A stretch of DNA of 47,528 nt, from positions 1 through 47,528 of the forward strand of contig MPNB01000019.1 in assembly GCA_002238805.1 (NCBI GenBank). The letters run 5' to 3'. Numbering within the stretch: position 1 is the stretch's first letter; every line of letters begins with the position of its first letter. Origin of the DNA: Rhodothermaceae bacterium bin80. Lineage in GTDB: Bacteria > Bacteroidota > Rhodothermia > Rhodothermales > Bin80. The notes below the pieces were generated by a model. The model ran no database searches, had not been told where the DNA came from, and saw nothing but the letters and a program-made list of their open reading frames with translations. The position numbers and the translations under genes are program-made. Below are positions 42,446 to 47,528 of the stretch, in pieces.

Positions 42446-43215
42446 CTACGGCACAAATTGGGCACCTTCACCAATTCTCTCCCTCATGATCTTCTCGTAC
42501 TCCTCCTGTGTTACTGGGATGCCGATTGGCGGGGTGATCGGTTCCTCAAGGCCTTCTTTGAGACTCTTGGCAACAAAGCTCACTTTCCCGGAGAATGGGC
42601 TCAACATCACGGCGTCAATTGATAATGCGAGGCCTGGAAGCCCACCAAAATGATTTGGTCCGGCAGTCGATGCAATACCGGGTGCATACCATGCTACGGC
42701 CTCGAGCGAATCCGAAACAAACTCTGCCTTCTTTACTGTGTGGTCAAGAATAGTACTGTCAGCATCAACAAGTACCCAGTCAGACTTTATAATTTTACAT
42801 TCTCCCGATACCACATAGGGCACGCTCTCACCAATACTGGGGAACCTAGCTATTCTCGTCTGTTCTTCATAATCAATAAATATGGCAATCCCCACAGTGT
42901 TGTTAAAGCTTCCAAAGGGACTGACGCTGGGGAAGGGATCAAACAGGTCAGGCGCCACCATCTCCATAAGAGCTTGTGTACCACTCTAATGTAACAGCAA
43001 TGTAGTGGTATCCTGCCGGTTCGGCATATCCTCAAATGTTTGCGCCATCCGTGCGACCATAGCCGAATCTACTCCATATCTTCGGGCAGATTGGCCATGA
43101 CCGATTCCATATCCACTTTCACTTCGGTTGTTACGGAGTATTCAATCGTCCCTTCATCCTGTGCGAGAAGTGTAATAGGACTTAGGAAAGCGAAAAACAG
43201 AATCAGGTAGCGCAT
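42446..43215 (-). pseudogene. GLPGLI-family pseudogene (frameshift and nonsense)
   Basis: This is a broken copy of the intact gene at 46459-47226. The start (43215, 'MRYLILFFAFLSPITLLAQ') and end ('YEKIMRERIGEGAQFVP') match the paralogue. Aligning by eye shows a one-base deletion near 43072-43076, which ends the first frame at 'LPEDME'. There is also an in-frame TAG at 42986-42988 where the paralogue has a tyrosine codon ('LLLHYSG' versus 'LLLH*SG'). The GLPGLI motif itself is intact ('HFGGLPGLALSID'). Two independent lesions argue against sequencing error. It lies upstream of the active GLPGLI/receptor operon on the same strand. Confidence 0.88.
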
Positions 43216-43844
43216 TGGTTTGAATGATGAGCCTGTTGAAGTACTATTTTCAGAGGTTAAAGTCAAGTGATTTGTTCGCATGATTTCGGTTAATAATCCT
43301 AGATGTCGCCGGACCAACGGCGCCAAGTTGCCGTTGTTTCCTTCAAATATACCTCATCGTCTTCAATAGGTGTTCCGTCGTGGATTTTGTCCAAAATTCG
43401 TAGGGTTATGTGCATACCTATCCCAAAACACCTGCCCAACAGAAAGCACAAAACCTGCAATACGGCACCGAGAGGCCAGATTCAGAGCAGCCACGCATCA
43501 GCTGATCCAGGATGATTGCAAGACTCCGAACAACAGATGACAGGTCACTTTCAGGTACCGATGCATGTATGTTTTGTCTGCCAAATTCATCCTTGGACCG
43601 CCCGAAACCCGTTTCACCATAGGACGCTCTTTTGAGCGTACACGCTTAGGAGGGATAACCTCGGCTTCCTTGGGGCGGGGTTTCTTATCAATGCTGAGTT
43701 GGTATTTCAATTCTCTGTTGTACCGTAATTCTCTGCCGCGTCATACGCACTGCCTTCATTATGCGTCTTAACCCCAGAGTTTTTTGGGGTACTACATACT
43801 TTATTGTACAACTGCCCCGTCTAAGGGCTCGCGAAAAAATTAGT
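43216..43844. other. Decayed region without supported genes
   Basis: About 630 bases between the GLPGLI pseudogene and the alcohol dehydrogenase remnant. A minus-strand frame at 43498-43710 gives a basic 70-residue peptide ('KPRPKEAEVIPPKRVRSKER') that I do not recognise and that has no neighbour to support it. It could be a fragment of a decayed protein. No promoter, tRNA or convincing terminator is visible. Confidence 0.45.
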
Positions 43845-44345
43845 TGTCCAATCAGTGCCCCGAATGGCATAGGCATCTGTGCACCTAGCGGCACGCAAGC
43901 GGAAGCGGCAACAACCACGTACTCGGAGAAGCAACCCAGAGTACAGTACCGGTTCACGGGACCATCCGACACTGTAAGACGGGGCGTGCCGTCTTGCATC
44001 ACGCCCGCTCATACAGTCACTTTCGCGTCCTGGCACAGTCCCGGCTGGTCCAGTTGGCAATAGAAGCATTTACCGCATGCGGGTATCCAGTTGAGCACCA
44101 CCCGGTCGCCGGGATGCAACTGGCAATCGCCGGTACCGGTCTCGACTCCGATGCCCGCGCTTTCATGTCCCAGCGCTACCGGCGGTGCATGCGACGTCGT
44201 CCCTGTACACTCCTGCCAGTCGTTCTTTCACACGCCGGATGCCTCAATGTTGACAAGCAATTCACCGGTTCGGGGCGGCTGTAACGTAAGACGCTCCACC
44301 GTAATGGGGCCCTTTACCGCACTTAGCACCGCGGTGCGTGTCCAT
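43845..44345 (-). pseudogene. Zinc-dependent alcohol dehydrogenase remnant (GroES domain only)
   Basis: Read in one minus-strand frame, about 165 codons match the N-terminal half of a medium-chain zinc alcohol dehydrogenase. They include 'GPITVERLTLQPPRTGELLV', 'LGHESAGIGVETG', 'GDRVVLNWIPACGKCFYC', with structural-zinc cysteines in CGKCFYCQLDQPGLC, and 'GCFSEYVVVAASACVPLGA'. The start codon is out of frame with the rest. In-frame TGA codons occur at 44228-44230 (where the catalytic zinc cysteine of 'GVC' is expected) and 44009-44011. Homology ends at 'FGALIG', with no NAD-binding domain. It follows the acyltransferase gene by 6 bases, so they were probably one operon. Confidence 0.85.
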
Positions 44346-44351
44346 ATGGAT

Positions 44352-45698
44352 TTAGCTTTCGGCCTCTGCAATCGCCAACGCGTCACGCACGGACATGGCC
44401 AGTTCGCGCTTGCATTCCGCCAGATGAGTCACCAGAGGTGCATGGTGCTTCCGCAGTCGGGAGTACGTGATTATCTGACGCGTGGACCGATAGATCTCGC
44501 TCCAACTCAGTACTGCGTAAGCACAGGCTGGTGCGGCAAGCAGCAGCCCCACACCCCACGCTAAGCCGATCCCGATTGCCACGACGATCGCCGCAATTAA
44601 CCACCAAATGACCATCAAGACTGCCCCGCTGAGGAGCTTCACAGTGCCGACCTGGGTCCTGTCGTGTGGCAGTGCGCGGCGTGTTACAATGCCCGAGAGC
44701 CGGTAGGGCGGCCAGCTCAACACCGTCCCTATTATCGCAGGCAAAAGTAGGACAGAGAGCCATACAGCGCGGCGCACCATGCGCTGCCACGTAATGAGAG
44801 TTAATTCGAGTTTCCAGGGGTCTGAAACTCCAGCTGCCTGCAATAGGGAGCTGTACTGATTTGCAAGCTTCTTTATCTCTTCCACCCGCTCAGGATCGCG
44901 CATGCTCAAGCTGCTGTACGCCGACAGCAGCCGTGAGGACCACTCAAGCTGCCAGGCCAGATCCTTTGCCCGTTCTTTGGGAGCGGTCCACGCGGCCAGA
45001 ATTGGCACGACTCTTAGCAGGCGTGCAGACTCCGCCTGCAAGACATTCTTGTCCAGACCGCGCTCGATTGCGACTGTCAGAACCCGTACCGCCTGCCGCG
45101 CATCCTCCGCATACTGCTTTTGGTAGGCATCGACCCCGTGCGCTTCACCTATCGACAGCGCGGCACGCGTGCGGAAGCGAGTCATGCGCTCATACCAGAT
45201 CCCAACTGGCAGTACGACCACTCCACTCTTCCAGTCCGCAGCTTCGGCAGTCGTAAGAGCAATGCGTGCCGCACCACTGCGCAAGGGTAACAACTGCGGC
45301 GCATCATGTGAAACGCCCTCAGGAAATAATGCCATGGGCCGTCCTTGGCGTAAAAGCTCACGACATCGGGCAAAGGTCGCCTCATTACGTGCAGACATAT
45401 CCTCCGAATTCAAGGCCCCGCCGGGCTTGCCGATATCCTTGGGACGGCAAATCGGCAATGCACCGAACCGGCAAGCAGCCCATCGTTGAACAGGGTGTGC
45501 GAAAATTGTGCTTTTGGCAAGAAAGGTGATAGGCCGCCCGCACACTGCCATAAGCAGAACTGGATCCAGCACCTTGTTCGGATGATTGAGCACAAAGATG
45601 ACAGGGCCATCCTTGGGAAGTGTACCGTGTACTTCAATTCCTTTATAGAAGAGTCGCACAAGGCGAAAAACCAGGTATTGGAGTAGCCGACCAATCAT
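44352..45698 (-). CDS. PlsC-type 1-acylglycerol-phosphate acyltransferase family membrane protein
   Basis: 448 residues. The N-terminal half is a glycerolphosphate acyltransferase domain: motif I 'LNHPNKVLDP' at about 37-46 (an NHxxxxD variant), 'FLAKSTIF' at 59-66 and motif III 'ALFPEGVS' at about 122-129. These enzymes move acyl groups onto lysophospholipids at the inner membrane. The C-terminal ~130 residues have hydrophobic segments ('AVWLSVLLLPAIIGTVLSW', 'LMVIWWLIAAIVVAIGIG', 'AWGVGLLLAAPACAYAVL') and a charged tail, an arrangement seen in larger PlsC-domain proteins. The gene and the dehydrogenase remnant behind it look richer in G+C than the surroundings. Confidence 0.88.
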   Translation of the reverse strand: MIGRLLQYLVFRLVRLFYKGIEVHGTLPKDGPVIFVLNHPNKVLDPVLLMAVCGRPITFLAKSTIFAHPVQRWAACRFGALPICRPKDIGKPGGALNSEDMSARNEATFARCRELLRQGRPMALFPEGVSHDAPQLLPLRSGAARIALTTAEAADWKSGVVVLPVGIWYERMTRFRTRAALSIGEAHGVDAYQKQYAEDARQAVRVLTVAIERGLDKNVLQAESARLLRVVPILAAWTAPKERAKDLAWQLEWSSRLLSAYSSLSMRDPERVEEIKKLANQYSSLLQAAGVSDPWKLELTLITWQRMVRRAVWLSVLLLPAIIGTVLSWPPYRLSGIVTRRALPHDRTQVGTVKLLSGAVLMVIWWLIAAIVVAIGIGLAWGVGLLLAAPACAYAVLSWSEIYRSTRQIITYSRLRKHHAPLVTHLAECKRELAMSVRDALAIAEAES

Positions 45699-46458
45699 AT
45701 TCTTACCCGTCTTGATCGGACTGCCCGATACCCAGCTGCCTCATGGCGTTCTCCAATTTGCCATGCAATTGCCTGATCGTCGCCACAATTGCCCGATTGC
45801 GCTTCACACAAGTTCGCCATTTCTCTCCAATCCTGGAGAATATTTCGGGCTAATTTTCGGTTTATTGGTCCGCATCGCTCGGAATCAGTGGCCCAGATGG
45901 TAGGAATATGCACATAGGGTTTGAATGGTTCAACACAAGATATCAAAACTGATGATTGGGGTAGAGAAGAGTTCAAAACTTTCATTCTACGGTTTTGATT
46001 TCCTGGATATTGCCCGTGTACGCTCTGAGTTGGATCGTTCAAAGCTAAGTGCATTACAGATTCCTTGGGGGTATCGTTCAAACGTGTGTGCGACCTCCTT
46101 CACCTCGTTCATCCGTCGTCGTTTATATTGCAAGCCAGCGTCAGAAGTAGGCACTTGCCTCGATTCTGTTCGTGTTCAAAAGCCAGTTCGACTGTGTTTC
46201 AGTTCCCTGTGGGTTCTTACCTCTCCCCGATGCACCTTGTCAGTTGCTTGATCGAGGTACCCGATCAAATGTAAGGGAATATGAATCGTCGTGGAACCAC
46301 CACAATTACTGTACTATACAGATTATGCCCATCGGTTCGGGCGAGGAGTAGCGGCAGGATTTAGTGGAACTCCCTCTCAAATGATCGGTCCAAATCCCAT
46401 CCATCATAACGAAAATATGTTGGGCGGTGGCTTACATCAAGCTCAAAATCACCTGGAT
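45699..46458. other. Intergenic region with repeat copy B
   Basis: This 760-base region lies upstream of the acyltransferase gene and downstream of the intact GLPGLI gene. It contains repeat copy B (45991-46140) and, at about 46325-46458, sequence resembling that after the GLPGLI pseudogene. A 128-codon minus-strand frame (45695-46081) gives 'RNILQDWREMANLCEAQ...' with no family I recognise. It overlaps the repeat and the acyltransferase start, so I do not call it a gene. No RNA gene is visible. Confidence 0.45.
45991..46140. repeat. Diverged direct repeat, copy B
   Basis: Counterpart of 42043-42190. The two copies lie at the same place relative to their GLPGLI gene, with the core TTTCCTGGATATTGCCCGTG identical. 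Together with the gene copies this makes a direct duplication of about 1.2 kb (42043-43215 and 45991-47226), now separated by the acyltransferase and dehydrogenase remnant. Confidence 0.6.
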
Positions 46459-47226
46459 CTACGGCACAAACTGTACACCCCCGCCAACTTTTTCCATCAT
46501 AATTTTCGTGTACTCTTCCTGTGTTACCGAGATGCCCACCGGCGGGGCGATCGGCTCCTCAAGGCCTTGTTTTAGGCTATTGGCAGCAAAGTTCATCTTC
46601 ATAGAAGTACCTTGCATCTCCCCCTCGGATTCTATTAATAGTGGGAGACCCGGAAGGTTGCCAAACTGGTAGGGTCCGGCAGTAGATGCAATACCGGGTG
46701 CATACCACGCCACAACCTCTAAAGTGTCCGAAATAAACTCAGCCTTCTTTACCGCGTGATCAAGAATAGTACTATCGACATCAACAAGCATCCAGTCAAA
46801 CATCGGCAATTCATCTGACACCACATAGGGCACGCTCTCACCAAGACTAGGAAATTTGGTTATTGTCGTCTGCTCTTCAAAGTTTGAAAAAATGACCATC
46901 CCCATATCGTTGTCGAAACTTCCAAAGGGGCTGATGTTTGGGGGTGATCTCGGTAGATCAGGCAACACCAATTCCATGAGGGCTTGTGCACCACTGTAGT
47001 GCAACAACATTGTCATGGTGGCTTGCTGATTCTGCATACTCTCAAATTGTTGCGCCATCTGTGCGACCATTGCCGAATCTACCTGCATACCTTCGGGCAG
47101 ATTAGCCATGACTGTCTCGACATCCATTTTCATTTCGGTCGTCATGGAGTACTCAACCGTCCCTTCATCCTGTGCGAGAAGGGTAACGGGGCTCAGGAAA
47201 GCGAAAAACAGAATCAGATAGCGCAT
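46459..47226 (-). CDS. GLPGLI-family secreted protein, intact paralogue
   Basis: 255 residues with a 19-residue signal peptide ('MRYLILFFAFLSPVTLLAQ'). A methionine/glutamine-rich stretch follows ('MVAQMAQQFESMQNQQATM', residues 54-72). The family motif appears as 'YQFGNLPGLPLLIE' near residue 190, so the first GL is replaced by NL. The tail 'VTQEEYTKIMMEKVGGGVQFVP' matches the pseudogene copy. No TonB receptor gene is adjacent, unlike the first GLPGLI gene in this window. Its partner may be the receptor at 38283-41042 or encoded elsewhere. The gene is complete, so the loss of its duplicate probably left this as the functional copy. Confidence 0.85.
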   Translation of the reverse strand: MRYLILFFAFLSPVTLLAQDEGTVEYSMTTEMKMDVETVMANLPEGMQVDSAMVAQMAQQFESMQNQQATMTMLLHYSGAQALMELVLPDLPRSPPNISPFGSFDNDMGMVIFSNFEEQTTITKFPSLGESVPYVVSDELPMFDWMLVDVDSTILDHAVKKAEFISDTLEVVAWYAPGIASTAGPYQFGNLPGLPLLIESEGEMQGTSMKMNFAANSLKQGLEEPIAPPVGISVTQEEYTKIMMEKVGGGVQFVP

Positions 47227-47296
47227 TGGCTTGAATAAGCAATTGTGTGCGAGTGAACTTTTGGGGTACTATTAAGGTCCAAAATCCCCTTTTACT

Positions 47297-47324
47297 AAGC
47301 ACTTCGAGGGGATAACTAGTGCTT
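47297..47324. promoter_or_regulatory. Inverted repeat upstream of the intact GLPGLI gene
   Basis: AAGCACT (47297-47303) and AGTGCTT (47318-47324) form a perfect 7-base inverted repeat with a 14-base spacer, 71 bases before the GLPGLI start on the minus strand. It is a possible operator. The match length is small enough to occur by chance. Confidence 0.25.
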
Positions 47325-47385
47325 GCCCGAAAATATAACTCTTGGTTGGTTTAGCGTGTTTCTATAGGGGTTTTTGGTGATTTTT

Positions 47386-47430
47386 GGCCGTATTTCGGCC
47401 CATATGGCCTGTTTTTGGCGTCTGGGGGCC
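47386..47430. repeat. Helically spaced GGCC array, right end
   Basis: GGCC (once GGCG) starts at 47386, 47397, 47406, 47417 and 47427, with spacings of 11, 9, 11 and 10 bases. T tracts lie before each GGCC, while in the left-end array A tracts lie after each, so the two arrays are in opposite orientation. The first pair also forms the hairpin GGCCG-TATTT-CGGCC. Confidence 0.5.
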
Positions 47431-47528
47431 CTCTTAACCTCGGAGCTTATTCTGGCGAATGTTGCGCTGCATCTGGGTAATTCGGGGATGATTTGGGCGT
47501 AAATCCCCTGATTTGCCGTAAATTGGGG

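Larger units (their letters stand above)
47227..47528. other. Terminal intergenic region with short repeats
   Basis: No gene is visible in the last 302 bases. It contains the inverted repeat at 47297-47324, the GGCC array at 47386-47430, and near the end two similar consecutive units beginning GATTTG and containing CCGTAAAT or GCGTAAAT (about 47490-47528). T-rich and G-rich blocks alternate throughout, unlike the coding DNA. Confidence 0.45.

Noticed and set aside
43498..43710. 70-codon basic ORF on the minus strand as a ribosomal-like or transposase gene
   Set aside because: No motif of either family is visible, there is no partner gene, and it lies in a decayed region.
43845..44345. A genuine selenocysteine alcohol dehydrogenase
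   Set aside because: A second in-frame TGA is at a non-cysteine site, the start is out of frame, and the NAD-binding domain is missing. Decay is the simpler reading.
45695..46081. 128-codon minus-strand ORF ahead of the acyltransferase
   Set aside because: It runs through repeat copy B, is not kept in frame in copy A, and overlaps the acyltransferase start. No recognised domain.
1..47528. CRISPR arrays, rRNA operons, intact insertion sequences or prophage genes
   Set aside because: No regularly spaced repeat-spacer pattern, rRNA sequence, transposase, integrase or phage structural motif was seen on either strand.

Overview
The window looks like chromosomal DNA of a Rhodothermota/Bacteroidota-type bacterium. 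Its outer-membrane genes (carboxypeptidase-regulatory-like TonB receptors, GLPGLI proteins paired with an OMP_b-brl_3-type receptor, a choice-of-anchor B protein, a secreted subtilase with a C-terminal T9SS-type sorting domain) are typical of that group. Start codons mostly lack Shine-Dalgarno sequences, and one TAnnTTTG-type -7 box sits before feoA. Base composition is near 50% G+C by eye. Two stretches look clearly richer in G+C: the SLC13 permease gene, and the acyltransferase/alcohol dehydrogenase remnant.

Layout. 1-5.2 kb: a 2OG-Fe(II) dioxygenase on the minus strand, then a feoA-feoA-feoB ferrous iron uptake operon behind a promoter-overlapping palindrome, then a CAT-anticodon tRNA. 5.2-8.5 kb: a secreted cyclase-family lipoprotein, an Lrp/AsnC regulator, an ECF sigma factor and purB. 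8.5-14.6 kb: a structured intergenic stretch followed by two tandem paralogous TonB-dependent receptors. 14.6-20.3 kb: a type III-like restriction-modification locus. 20.5-26.8 kb: an SLC13 transporter with four RCK_C domains, a three-gene nucleotide-sugar cassette (acyltransferase, aminotransferase, dehydrogenase) and a TPR protein with a clear terminator. 27-38.2 kb: a choice-of-anchor B protein, a DUF885 lipoprotein, MutS2, a VWA membrane protein, a subtilase, a cytidine deaminase and tRNA-Leu(TAA). 38.3-47.5 kb: a TonB receptor/GLPGLI operon, then a decayed region with a GLPGLI pseudogene, a zinc alcohol dehydrogenase pseudogene, a PlsC-type acyltransferase and an intact paralogue of the GLPGLI pseudogene.

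The most interesting locus is the restriction-modification operon at 14.67-20.25 kb. The methyltransferase gene is interrupted by a run of 13 C residues. In the C13 state translation stops after 575 residues. With C14 or C11 the frame would join an open 285-codon 3' part to give a protein of about 857 residues. This is the architecture of a phase-variable (ON/OFF) epigenetic switch. A 55-codon ORF, with a CxxC pair and no recognised homologue, fits exactly between mod and res, with stop/start overlaps on both sides (TGATG and TAATG). Two back-to-back palindromes abut the mod start codon and could be operators or translation-controlling hairpins. A sequencing error in the homopolymer must be excluded first.

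The two window ends carry similar GGCC motifs spaced about one helical turn apart, in opposite orientation. They may be a dispersed repeat at which the assembly ends, or ends of a larger element. I saw no CRISPR array, rRNA gene, intact transposase or replication origin.
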